Of a DNA stretch of 44,807 nucleotides, positions 17,140-24,596 are shown piece after piece (within the stretch, counting starts at the first letter, position 1; each line of letters opens with the position of its first letter). Below the pieces are notes generated by a model that saw nothing but the letters and a program-made list of their open reading frames with translations, was not told where the DNA came from and searched no databases. Position numbers and translations under genes: made by a program. The DNA is from Sphingomonadaceae bacterium (lineage in GTDB: Bacteria; Pseudomonadota; Alphaproteobacteria; Sphingomonadales; Sphingomonadaceae): assembly GCA_947463325.1 (NCBI GenBank), contig CANHQT010000018.1, positions 1 to 44,807 on the forward strand, read 5' to 3'.

Positions 17140-17469
17140 TCAGGCGAAGCGCAGCAGGAGCAGCAGCGGCACGAGCGCGATGAGCCCGAGCAGCGGCAAC
17201 AACATGCGATACCCGGAGCGAAACTCCCGTGGGTGATCGCTTTTGAAGGCGGTCACATAGGGCTCCATCCCGTCCATATAGGTCGCGTTGGCGACCTCGT
17301 CCGGATGGCCGGACCGGAGGAAATCCAGCAGTGCAAGACGGTCATCCTCGCCAATGTTGGGATACGCTTTTAGCAAAGGGATCATCGCAGATGCCTTGGC
17401 TCGGCTAGGGTGCTGGGTACGCGATTGGGCTGGTGCGCCGGAGAGCGGCGCAGTTGATTGTGCAGACAT
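17140..17469 (-). CDS. small tail-anchored protein of unknown function (first of pair)
   Basis: 109 aa protein of unknown function. The first 28 residues are Ser/Ala/Pro-rich, then comes the shared motif LLKAYPNIGEDDRLALLDFL (about 32-51), a charged middle, and a C-terminal membrane helix at about 89-107 with only three residues after it. The frame could begin at a GTG at 17481, but the ATG at 17469 has TGGAG 7 bases upstream and is preferred. It is followed after 11 bases by a protein of the same design. I infer that the two proteins act together at the inner membrane, perhaps as a hetero-oligomer. Confidence 0.72.
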   Translation of the reverse strand: MSAQSTAPLSGAPAQSRTQHPSRAKASAMIPLLKAYPNIGEDDRLALLDFLRSGHPDEVANATYMDGMEPYVTAFKSDHPREFRSGYRMLLPLLGLIALVPLLLLLRFA

Positions 17470-17553
17470 TGGAAACTCCACGATTCCGCAGCGCGAGAAA
17501 ATGCGCGGCGGGGAATGATGTGATGGAAACAGCCGCGCGGATGGCGGCGTAAC

Positions 17554-17892
17554 TCACATGCGTGGAGGTGCGCGGGCCTGGTAGGGGGCAGCCGAAAGGC
17601 CGCCAAGAAACACGGTCGCGGCAGGAGCAACGGAGCTAGAACCGGCGAACGCTGTGGCAAGCAGGATCGCCTGCGGGATGGCAGTGTCCGGGGCGGGACC
17701 GGAACGGTCGTCCTCCCGATCTGCGGCGACTGTGCGCACGCTTTCTGTGACCAGCGCATGATTGCTGCCGGACGCTGCCTGCTGGGTTTCAGCAAACGAT
17801 GTGGAAAGTTCGGACCGGGCCTCGACCGCAGCCGGAAGCACCGCCGCGAAGGCGAGCAGAAGCCCAGACAGCATTGCTGCCAGATGCTTCAT
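17554..17892 (-). CDS. small exported or membrane-associated protein, unknown function
   Basis: 112 aa hypothetical protein starting MKHLAAMLSG. The first ~25 residues form a signal-peptide-like hydrophobic segment ending AAVEARS. The middle is Ser/Ala/Asp-rich and low in hydrophobicity, and a second mildly hydrophobic stretch (IPQAILLATAFAGSSSVAPAA) lies near 70-95. An upstream ATG at 17913 in the same frame gives a poorer start. The small size, low complexity and lack of recognised motifs leave some doubt that it is a real gene, but the secretion signal and its position between same-strand genes favour it. Confidence 0.5.
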   Translation of the reverse strand: MKHLAAMLSGLLLAFAAVLPAAVEARSELSTSFAETQQAASGSNHALVTESVRTVAADREDDRSGPAPDTAIPQAILLATAFAGSSSVAPAATVFLGGLSAAPYQARAPPRM

Positions 17893-17970
17893 TCCGGTTT
17901 CAGCCTTGTGCAAGAACGGCCCCTCTTACCCTTCAACGACGGATGTTAATGCGCGCAAACGAACAAATCA

Positions 17971-18348
17971 TCAATGGCGATGACGCGTGCGCAACCGATA
18001 GCGTCCACCGCTGAAGCCCTCGAACAATTCCTCAATGCCCGGATGTTCAACCGGACCGGCCCCTGAATCCCCGACCAGATTCTGCTGGCTGACATAGGCG
18101 ACGTATGTCGACTCCTCATTTTCCGCGAGCAGGTGATAGAAGGGCTGGTTGCGCGGTGGGCGAATATCTTCCGGGATGGCTTCATACCATTCCTCGCTAT
18201 TTGCGAAGACCGGATCGATATCGAAGATGACGCCGCGAAAGTCGAAAAGGCGGTGGCGTACCACTTCGCCGACGCCGAACCGGGCTTCGACGATAGGTGG
18301 AGCTTCACCGGATTTGCGGACGGACTCGGGAAGAAGGCTTCTGTTCAC
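17971..18348 (-). CDS. hspQ: Heat shock protein HspQ (YccV family)
   Basis: 125 aa protein of the HspQ/YccV family. In E. coli it binds hemimethylated oriC DNA and acts as a specificity factor for Lon protease. The core is unmistakable: VRHRLFDFRGVIFDIDPVFA at about 30-49, followed by EEWYEAIPEDIRPPRNQPFYHLLAEN and YVAYVSQQNL. The tail is Arg/His-rich. The start is a GTG at 18348; a stop three codons upstream rules out an earlier start, and no ATG lies before the conserved core. It is transcribed away from tRNA-Ser. Confidence 0.9.
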   Translation of the reverse strand: MNRSLLPESVRKSGEAPPIVEARFGVGEVVRHRLFDFRGVIFDIDPVFANSEEWYEAIPEDIRPPRNQPFYHLLAENEESTYVAYVSQQNLVGDSGAGPVEHPGIEELFEGFSGGRYRLRTRHRH

Positions 18349-18413
18349 ACATCGTCAGATAGGCGATGCCAATCATGAGTCCAAGTGCCTGCGCGACAGG
18401 AAACGCGAAGCGC

Positions 18414-18442
18414 TTGGCAAGGGTGCAAGTCTTCGCTACAGC
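18414..18442 (+). promoter_or_regulatory. possible tRNA-Ser promoter
   Basis: TTGGCA (18414-18419), a 17 base spacer and TACAGC (18437-18442), about 50 bases before the mature tRNA. Spacing and -35 are good; the -10 is a partial match. A GC-rich leader of about 44 bases would precede the tRNA. Confidence 0.33.
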
Positions 18443-18492
18443 GCGCGCTCCCCGACCCCGCCTTGGCCCTGTGCCCGGGCCGCGTCCTCTGC

Positions 18493-18583
<91 letters not shown>

Positions 18584-18629
18584 TTACTGCCGTTCATCGT
18601 CATTTTTTCGCGACCGAGTGGTCAGCCAC

Positions 18630-18655
18630 GGCTGCGGCCGCGTGGGGCCGCAGCC
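18630..18655. terminator. probable bidirectional terminator between tRNA-Ser and lipoprotein operon
   Basis: A perfect 10 bp stem, GGCTGCGGCC/GGCCGCAGCC, with a 6 base loop, sits between the converging tRNA-Ser and the lipoprotein gene that stops at 18668. TTAT follows on the plus strand. The stem is strong but the T tract is short, so termination efficiency is uncertain. Confidence 0.58.
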
Positions 18656-18667
18656 TTATCAATCGAC

Positions 18668-19624
18668 TCACTTATATCGGCGCAACTCGTTGATACGGTT
18701 TGCTGTTTCCCGCGCCAGGCATCGGGATTCAACAATTGCGATTTCAGTGGGGTCAGCCGAATACTGCTGACCTTCGACTGCGCATCGAGCATTGCGCAGA
18801 CGGATCCACTGCCGCTGTTGCTGCTGGAGGGAATTGCGGGTCGGTTCAGTTAGACGTTCCCAAGTGGCATTAAGTTCCGCGTCCATTCGAGAGTTGGAAA
18901 GCCGAGCCTCGCCAAGGCTGGCGTCCGCGAGACGCGACTGTGCAGCCTCCAGTTCGCGTTCGCGCCGTTCCTTAGCCTGTTCCGCAGCTTCGAAAGGCGC
19001 AACAAAGGTGGGCGCAATCTGAGTGATCTGAGCGATCCCTCTGATCGCCGTTGCTGCGTTGGCAGAGAGATCGGATTCTGAAACAGTCACAGCTTGCGCC
19101 GCCCCTGCCGTAAGGGTGTAGAACAGCTCTACCGTGGCCCTCTGATTTAGGGCTTCCCGATCCCACAGAAAAACATCGGTAAGGACGGTGATCATGCGCG
19201 AAACTGGTGCGCTACTGTCCGAAGCGATCCCGACATCAACGCGCGCCCAGCACAGCTTGCCAGAATCTTCGGACGCCCCTCTATCAACGAACTCAGACGC
19301 CGAAATGGCAAGCTTCTGCCCATCGAGGCGGCCTCCGGCCAGAACCCGTTCCACCTCGGCTAATGCATTGCGGAACGCGGGCTGCAAATCCGTATCAGCT
19401 TGATCGGAGCTGTAGCGCAGCAGCGATGTCAGCTGATCCAGCTGCGGGTTCGTGCTCTCTGACGCATCAGCAGCGCTGATCACGTGCCTTTTCAAGGCAT
19501 CAACCGAGGCTTGCGAGCTGCAACTGAGAGCGGATGAGGCGGAACCCGCACCCTCCCCGCAGCCAGCAAGCAGCATTGCAGCCGGGACCAGAGAGAGTAG
19601 CCCCCAAGATCGGCGCGACACCAC
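18668..19624 (-). CDS. LprI-like (DUF1311) lipoprotein
   Basis: 318 aa predicted lipoprotein. The signal peptide ends in the lipobox LAGC with Cys22 as the acylation site. The middle (about 35-215) is a helical region I cannot assign. The C-terminal 90 residues resemble the LprI/DUF1311 domain: LNATWERLTEPTRNSLQQQQ, QWIRLRNARC and AIVESRCLARETANRINELR, with two cysteines likely forming a disulfide. LprI of mycobacteria has been described as a lysozyme inhibitor; whether that holds here is unknown. The start is one of two adjacent GTG codons with AGGAG a few bases upstream. It follows the other lipoprotein gene after 19 bases, in the same operon. Confidence 0.78.
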   Translation of the reverse strand: MVSRRSWGLLSLVPAAMLLAGCGEGAGSASSALSCSSQASVDALKRHVISAADASESTNPQLDQLTSLLRYSSDQADTDLQPAFRNALAEVERVLAGGRLDGQKLAISASEFVDRGASEDSGKLCWARVDVGIASDSSAPVSRMITVLTDVFLWDREALNQRATVELFYTLTAGAAQAVTVSESDLSANAATAIRGIAQITQIAPTFVAPFEAAEQAKERRERELEAAQSRLADASLGEARLSNSRMDAELNATWERLTEPTRNSLQQQQRQWIRLRNARCAVEGQQYSADPTEIAIVESRCLARETANRINELRRYK

Positions 19625-19643
19625 TTAGCTCTCCTGCCCGATG

Positions 19644-20336
19644 TTAGTAGGCATATGGGGCATATTTGGCAGGCGCGGCTGCCGGGGCCTCGTAAGCAGG
19701 GGCAGCTGCATCCGCTGCAACTTCCGCGTCCACCCATGTCACGTCGAGGGCATTCAATCTGCTGAACATGCTGGGTGGCACGTCGGCAAGCACGCCGACA
19801 TACTCAAGCATAATCTGCTCGCGCCCACTGGCATTCCGGCCACCCTGAAGGCGGGTATAGTCTCTCGGGAAAACAGTTATGCCGGTAACGGGCATGGTTA
19901 CGTTTCGCCCGTCCATTTCCGTCTGAAACCCGAGACGAAAAAACAGGCTCTGGGTTTTGTCTACAGCGGACTCGATCGCATTGGCATCCGCGGAGACCAG
20001 ATTGCCTTCCTCATCGCGGCGGATCGACGAGGTAATCTTGTAGTAGATGGAGCCGTTCCGATAATAGGCTGCGACATCAAAGTGCAGGTTCTCCGCCGTT
20101 GCAGTGAAGAATTTTTGAGCATTGCTCTCGCTCAGATCATCCGACAGCGGGATCCGCACATATTCCTCATTGCCAATCAGCCGGTAAACATCGAGGTCGC
20201 GCACCAGGACAGCAGGAGCAGCGTCGGCGCTACCATAACGACCATCGGGACCGAGGTTCTCTGTGCCACCACAGGACGCAAGCGACACTGACACCGACAT
20301 CACGGCAAGACTTGCAAGAAACTTCTTGGATTGCAT
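19644..20336 (-). CDS. lipoprotein of unknown family
   Basis: 230 aa predicted lipoprotein beginning MQSKKFLASLAVMSV, with lipobox LASC and Cys22 as the likely acylated residue. The body contains mixed alpha/beta sequence with YYRNGSIYYKITSSIRRDEEG and RLGFQTEMDGRNVTMPVTGI; I recognise no family. The last 25 residues are rich in Ala, Pro and Tyr (YEAPAAAPAKYAPYAY), suggesting an extended surface tail. Although the frame opens at 20378, the ATG at 20336 starts the signal peptide. A run of nine G residues sits where its ribosome-binding site should be. Confidence 0.75.
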   Translation of the reverse strand: MQSKKFLASLAVMSVSVSLASCGGTENLGPDGRYGSADAAPAVLVRDLDVYRLIGNEEYVRIPLSDDLSESNAQKFFTATAENLHFDVAAYYRNGSIYYKITSSIRRDEEGNLVSADANAIESAVDKTQSLFFRLGFQTEMDGRNVTMPVTGITVFPRDYTRLQGGRNASGREQIMLEYVGVLADVPPSMFSRLNALDVTWVDAEVAADAAAPAYEAPAAAPAKYAPYAY

Positions 20337-20341
20337 TTTCG

Positions 20342-20350
20342 CCCCCCCCC
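20342..20350 (-). repeat. poly-G(9) tract at the ribosome-binding site
   Basis: Nine consecutive C on the plus strand, so nine G on the transcribed strand, begin 5 bases upstream of the lipoprotein ATG (spacer CGAAA). The tract takes the place of a Shine-Dalgarno sequence. It is the longest homopolymer of G/C that I noticed in the window. Confidence 0.7.
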
Positions 20351-20436
20351 GGCGCTGATGAGCTAACGCATCCCACAATCTGAACTGTCGCGAGAGGCGA
20401 AGTCGCAGGAATAAACTGCGCAGCCAAGGAGTTGCG

Positions 20437-20462
20437 ATTATAACCTAAGCTTGGTCAACCAA
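20437..20462 (-). promoter_or_regulatory. TATAAT promoter element with adjacent palindrome, upstream of the lipoprotein operon
   Basis: The reverse strand carries a perfect TATAAT (20442-20437), which would start transcription near 20430, about 95 bases before the lipoprotein ATG. No good -35 stands at 16-18 bases. Instead an inverted repeat, TTGGT-CA-ACCAA (20451-20462), covers the spacer/-35 area. That arrangement fits a regulator-dependent or repressed promoter. Confidence 0.42.
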
Positions 20463-20466
20463 AGAT

Positions 20467-20483
20467 GCTGCCAAACAGGCAGC
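20467..20483 (-). terminator. weak terminator candidate after the ABC permease
   Basis: Stem GCTGCC/GGCAGC with a 5 base loop, followed on the reverse strand by ATCTTT. It lies about 24 bases past the permease stop and just before the lipoprotein promoter. Short stem and weak T tract. Confidence 0.35.
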
Positions 20484-20506
20484 AATGGGGTGGGCTGCAG
20501 GCAGCG

Positions 20507-21355
20507 TCAGGGCTTCAGTTTCCAGCCTGATTTCAGAAGCAGATAGCAGCACATCCCGAGGGCAATATTGACCGCGAGGAGAAGGCCGGCGCCGAACAAG
20601 ACTGGCGAATCCGCAGCGCCGATAAACCCGTAGCGGAAACCGGAAATCACATAGAAAAACGGGTTGGCGTGGCTGATCGTCTGAAACAACGGCGCCATTC
20701 TATCGACGGCATAGAAGGTGCCCGACAGCAGCGTGAGCGGCAAAACCACAAAGTTTGTGACGGCCGCGGCATGATCGAACTTCTCTGCCCAGATTGACGC
20801 CATGACACCCAGAAAACCAAGCATAGAAGCGCCAAGCAGTCCAAATACTATGACCGCCAGAGGATGGCGTATGGTGACATGAACGTCCGGCCACAGCACC
20901 ATCGCGCCCCACACCGCCAGCCCGACGAGCACTGCGCGAGTCACCGCAGCACCGACCATCGCCATCAAAAGCTCAAACTCCGAGAGGGGTGGCATCAGAT
21001 AATCGATGATTGTTCCCTGAATCTTGCCGACGAGCAGAGAAAAGGATGCGTTCGCAAAGCTGTTCTGGATCATCGCCATGGCGATGAGGCCGGGCGCAAG
21101 GAAATCAACGAAGGGAACGCCGAGCACCGTTCCTTTCGCACCGCCCAGCGCGACCGTGAAAATCACCATATAGAGAAGAGTCGTAACCGCAGGCGCCCAT
21201 ATCGTTTGCGTCTGCACCTTGAAGAAACGGCGGACCTCCTTCACATAGAGAGCGCTGAGACCTCCCCAGTTGACGCGCTGGATTGTCGCCTGACCAGGCT
21301 CGTGAAGGATCGCGCGCTGTTTGGCGTCACCTAGGCTTTTGGGCTGGTCGTTCAT
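20507..21355 (-). CDS. ABC-2 type transporter permease
   Basis: 282 aa integral membrane protein with about six helices and the ABC-2 membrane fold. Seen: an N-terminal soluble stretch, YVKEVRRFFKVQTQTIWAPAVTTLLYMVIF, the segment FLAPGLIAMAMIQNSFANASFSLLVGKIQGTI, then LPLTLLSGTFYAVDRMAPLFQTISHANPFFYVISGFRYGFIG, which is the typical ABC-2 C-terminal signature. It resembles exporters of the NodJ/YadH type. The frame is open to 21865, but upstream codons are antisense to gcrA, and the ATG at 21355 begins right before the conserved region. No ATPase partner gene is adjacent; the substrate is unknown. Confidence 0.88.
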   Translation of the reverse strand: MNDQPKSLGDAKQRAILHEPGQATIQRVNWGGLSALYVKEVRRFFKVQTQTIWAPAVTTLLYMVIFTVALGGAKGTVLGVPFVDFLAPGLIAMAMIQNSFANASFSLLVGKIQGTIIDYLMPPLSEFELLMAMVGAAVTRAVLVGLAVWGAMVLWPDVHVTIRHPLAVIVFGLLGASMLGFLGVMASIWAEKFDHAAAVTNFVVLPLTLLSGTFYAVDRMAPLFQTISHANPFFYVISGFRYGFIGAADSPVLFGAGLLLAVNIALGMCCYLLLKSGWKLKP

Positions 21356-21458
21356 GAGGCTTTCGACTATCGGCTTCGCCACGATGGCGCAAGCCGCGTA
21401 CTCCATATCCATGCGTCTGCTTTGACAGCGCAATTTTGACCGGAACGATTGGACCTGC

Positions 21459-22166
21459 ATGTCCTGGACTGACGAACGCATCGAAACCCTGCGCAAGCTA
21501 TGGGAAAACGGACTGACTGCGAGCCAGATTGCCGATGAACTCGGCGGCGTGAGCCGCAATGCCGTGATCGGCAAGGCGCATCGCCTCGGCCTAAAATCGC
21601 GCCCGTCACCGGTTAAATCGGGGGACGACGGATCCGCTCCGGCAAAGCCCGCGCCAAAGGCGCCGCCGCCTGAACGTGCAGCGCCGGCACGCGCTCCTGC
21701 ACCAAAGCCGGCACCGCGTGTAGCAGAGCCGCCGGCGCCGCGCCCCCAGCCGCGCGTTGCTCCGCCAGCCCCCGTAGCCGACGATGCAGATGAAGAGGCT
21801 GCCCTGCCCGCGGCGCCGAAGCCGGAAGCGCCGAAGATGGTGTCGATCGGGCCTGGTGGGTTCATCCGCCAGGGGCCTGGCGATCAGCAGGCGCCCATCC
21901 CCCCTGCCCCACCGCGTCGCCGGGTGCCAGCGAAGCCGAGCGCCGAGATTGCCGGCAAAACCAGCTTGCTCGATCTGAACGACCGCATTTGCCGTTGGCC
22001 AATGGGGCATCCCGGTGAGCCTGACTTCCATTTCTGTGGCGAAGCCATAAACCCGGGCTATCCGTATTGCGTGGAACATTGCGGACGCGCTTTCCAGGCG
22101 CAATTGCCGCGTGGGACGCGCCGTCCACCGCCGCCGCCGCCGTTCGGCGGGCCGCGGGTACGTTGA
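21459..22166 (+). CDS. gcrA: Cell-cycle regulator GcrA
   Basis: Alphaproteobacterial transcription factor that binds sigma70 RNA polymerase and CcrM-methylated GANTC promoters to drive S-phase genes in Caulobacter. The 235 aa chain begins with the hallmark helix-turn-helix SWTDERIETLRKLWENGLTASQIADELGGVSRNAVIGKAHRLGL (split here at residues 2-45). A long Ala/Pro-rich linker (about 50-165) leads to a C-terminal Cys-rich module, CRWPMGHPGEP..FCG..YPYCVEHC. A TTGACA element lies at 21422-21427, too near the ATG to allow a normal leader with a 17 base spacing. It is divergent from the permease gene. Confidence 0.94.
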   Translation: MSWTDERIETLRKLWENGLTASQIADELGGVSRNAVIGKAHRLGLKSRPSPVKSGDDGSAPAKPAPKAPPPERAAPARAPAPKPAPRVAEPPAPRPQPRVAPPAPVADDADEEAALPAAPKPEAPKMVSIGPGGFIRQGPGDQQAPIPPAPPRRRVPAKPSAEIAGKTSLLDLNDRICRWPMGHPGEPDFHFCGEAINPGYPYCVEHCGRAFQAQLPRGTRRPPPPPPFGGPRVR

Positions 22167-22173
22167 ACCCGCA

Positions 22174-22554
22174 TTGAGCGGCCACCCGTTCGCTGACCTC
22201 CTGGGTTTTGCCGTTCATATGGACGCGCCCGGGATAGCCAGCGCGACGATAGTGGTAGACCCGGCGCGGCATTTCAATCCGCAGGGCGTGGCCCACGGAG
22301 GCCTGCTATATGCCCTCGCCGACACAGCCATGGGAGCGGCGCTGTACTCCGATCTGGGGGATGGCGAACTGTGTGCGACAATCGAGCTCAAAATCAGCTA
22401 CTTCGCGCCTGTTCGTGAAGGCGAGCTGCGCTGTACGGCGCGCGTGGTCAACCGTGGCAAGCGGGTCGCGCATCTGGCGGCTACCCTGCTTGATGATAAG
22501 CGGGAAGTGGCCCAAGCGAACGGCAGTTTCGCGATTTTCCGTCCGGGCCTTTGA
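22174..22554 (+). CDS. PaaI-family hotdog thioesterase
   Basis: Small acyl-CoA thioesterase-like hotdog protein, about 126 aa. Conserved features: HFNPQGVAHGGLLYALADTAMG (split around the N-x-x-G-x-x-HGG loop), and ATIELKISYFAPVREGELRCTARVVNRGKRVAH, typical of the PaaI/YdiI group. The frame overlaps the end of gcrA (open from 22111); no ATG precedes the conserved HPFADLLGF, so I propose a TTG at 22174, 7 bases after the gcrA stop. An ATG at 22219 would cut into the fold. The substrate is unknown. Confidence 0.78.
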   Translation: MSGHPFADLLGFAVHMDAPGIASATIVVDPARHFNPQGVAHGGLLYALADTAMGAALYSDLGDGELCATIELKISYFAPVREGELRCTARVVNRGKRVAHLAATLLDDKREVAQANGSFAIFRPGL

Positions 22555-22616
22555 AACGGGCTATCTTGTGGTGAGCGGTCTTGCGCCCCTGACTCCCCGG
22601 CCACTATAGCAAGATT

Positions 22617-24596
22617 ATGTCAGACGATCTTTTTGCAGCACTTCCCAAGGGCGGGCAGGACTATGACGCTTCGGCGATCGAAGTTCTGGAGGGGTTAGAA
22701 CCGGTCAGGCGTCGACCGGGCATGTATGTCGGCGGAACCGACGAGCGCGCGCTGCACCATTTGGCTGCTGAAGTGCTCGACAACAGCATGGATGAGGCTG
22801 TTGCAGGGCATGCCACCCGCATTGAGGTTGTTCTGGAACCGGGCAATCGGCTGACCATCACCGATAATGGCCGTGGCATTCCGGTTGATCCGCACCCCAA
22901 GTTTCCCGGCAAGTCCGCGCTCGAAGTTATTCTGACCACCCTCCATTCGGGCGGCAAGTTCGAGGGTAAGGCCTATGCCACCAGCGGCGGATTGCATGGC
23001 GTGGGCGTCTCGGTCGTCAACGCGCTGTCCAGCGATACAATGGTCGAGGTGGCGCGCGCGCGGCAGCTGTTCCGCCAGCGTTTTTCCAAGGGCAAGGCCC
23101 TTGGACCAGTCGAGCCGCTAGGGCCGACCCCGAACCGTCGTGGAACGACAGTCAGCTTTGTTCCGGATGTCGAGATTTTCGGAGAGCATCTTCGTTTCAA
23201 GCCGCAGCGGCTGTACCGGCTCGCGCGGTCAAAGGCCTATCTGTTCGCCGGCGTCGAGATCCGCTGGAGATGCGCTCCAGAGCTGATCGGTGACGATACA
23301 CCTGCGGAGGCGGTCTTTCAGTTCCCGGGCGGTCTCGCCGACCATCTGAAAGAGCAGATCGGGACCCGCGAATGCGCAACCGCTGATCCTTTCACCGGAA
23401 ACCAGGACTTTGCCGACGGACAAGGGCGGGTTGAGTGGGCCGTTGCTTGGCCACTGTGGAGTGATGGCAGCTATAGCTGGTATTGCAACACTATCCCGAC
23501 GCCCGATGGCGGGACACATGAGGCGGGCCTGCGGGCGGCGCTGACCAAGGGTCTACGCGCGTTTGGCGAGTTGGTTGGGCAAAAGAAAGCTAAGGATCTC
23601 ACTGCTGATGACGTGCTCAACGGCTGCGAGTCCATGCTGTCAGTATTCATCCGCGATCCGCAGTTTCAGAGCCAGACCAAGGATCGGCTGACCTCTCCCG
23701 AGGCAGCACGGCTGGTCGAAGCAGCCGTGCGCGATCATTTCGATCATTTCCTGACCGCCAACATGGAGCGCGGACGCGCTTTGCTCAGCCTTGTCCTTGA
23801 ACGGATGGATGAGCGGCTGAAGCGGCGCGAAGAGAAGGAGATCAAGCGCAAGACTGCAACCAGCGGTCGCAAGCTGCGCCTTCCCGGCAAGCTAACGGAC
23901 TGTGCCAATAATGGGCCAGAAGGCACTGAATTATTTATCGTTGAAGGGGATAGCGCGGGTGGTAGCGCCAAGCAGGCACGTAACCGCAAGACCCAGGCGA
24001 TCCTCCCCATTCGCGGCAAGATATTGAACGTCGCCTCTGCCAGTGCCGACAAAATTCGCGCCAATACTGAGATCGCTGATCTGGCGCTCGCGCTTGGCTG
24101 CGGTATCCGCAAGGACTGTGATCCAGACCGGCTGCGCTACGAACGCATCATCATCATGACCGACGCCGACGTCGATGGCGCGCATATCGCAACGCTGTTG
24201 ATGACGTTCTTTTTTCAGGAAATGCCGGAAATCGTGCGGCGCGGGCACCTCTATCTGGCGCAACCGCCGCTCTATCGCCTGAGCGCCGGAGGTAAATCCG
24301 CCTATGCGTCGACAGACGCGCACCGGGCCGAACTTGAATCGACACTTTTCAAGGGCAAGAAGGTGGAAGTGTCCCGTTTCAAAGGGCTCGGCGAAATGAT
24401 GCCGGCCCAGCTTCGTGAAACGACGATGGACCCAGGGTCGCGCTCGTTGCTTCGGGTAACCTTGCCTCAGGAGTATGAGGAGCGCGCCAGCGTCAAGGAT
24501 TTGGTTGACCGGTTGATGGGCAAGAACCCCGAACACCGTTTCCAGTTCATTCAGGCCAACGCCGCGAATGTCGACGAGGATGTCATTGATGCGTGA
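22617..24596 (+). CDS. parE: DNA topoisomerase IV subunit B
   Basis: ATPase subunit of topoisomerase IV, which decatenates daughter chromosomes together with ParC. The 659 aa chain has the GHKL ATPase domain (EVLDNSMDEAVAG, DNGRGIPVD, TSGGLHGVGVSVVNALS), the transducer domain, and the TOPRIM domain with EGDSAGGSAKQARNR and DADVDGAHI. The short insertion pattern and RRPGMYVGGTDERALHHLA are ParE-like rather than GyrB-like. The ATG at 22617 is the natural start. It overlaps the serine-hydrolase gene by 8 bases at its end. Confidence 0.93.
   Translation: MSDDLFAALPKGGQDYDASAIEVLEGLEPVRRRPGMYVGGTDERALHHLAAEVLDNSMDEAVAGHATRIEVVLEPGNRLTITDNGRGIPVDPHPKFPGKSALEVILTTLHSGGKFEGKAYATSGGLHGVGVSVVNALSSDTMVEVARARQLFRQRFSKGKALGPVEPLGPTPNRRGTTVSFVPDVEIFGEHLRFKPQRLYRLARSKAYLFAGVEIRWRCAPELIGDDTPAEAVFQFPGGLADHLKEQIGTRECATADPFTGNQDFADGQGRVEWAVAWPLWSDGSYSWYCNTIPTPDGGTHEAGLRAALTKGLRAFGELVGQKKAKDLTADDVLNGCESMLSVFIRDPQFQSQTKDRLTSPEAARLVEAAVRDHFDHFLTANMERGRALLSLVLERMDERLKRREEKEIKRKTATSGRKLRLPGKLTDCANNGPEGTELFIVEGDSAGGSAKQARNRKTQAILPIRGKILNVASASADKIRANTEIADLALALGCGIRKDCDPDRLRYERIIIMTDADVDGAHIATLLMTFFFQEMPEIVRRGHLYLAQPPLYRLSAGGKSAYASTDAHRAELESTLFKGKKVEVSRFKGLGEMMPAQLRETTMDPGSRSLLRVTLPQEYEERASVKDLVDRLMGKNPEHRFQFIQANAANVDEDVIDA

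Noticed and set aside
21422-21450. TTGACA-17-ACGATT as the gcrA promoter
   Set aside because: The -10 matches at only two positions and transcription would start almost at the ATG; noted but not listed as a feature.
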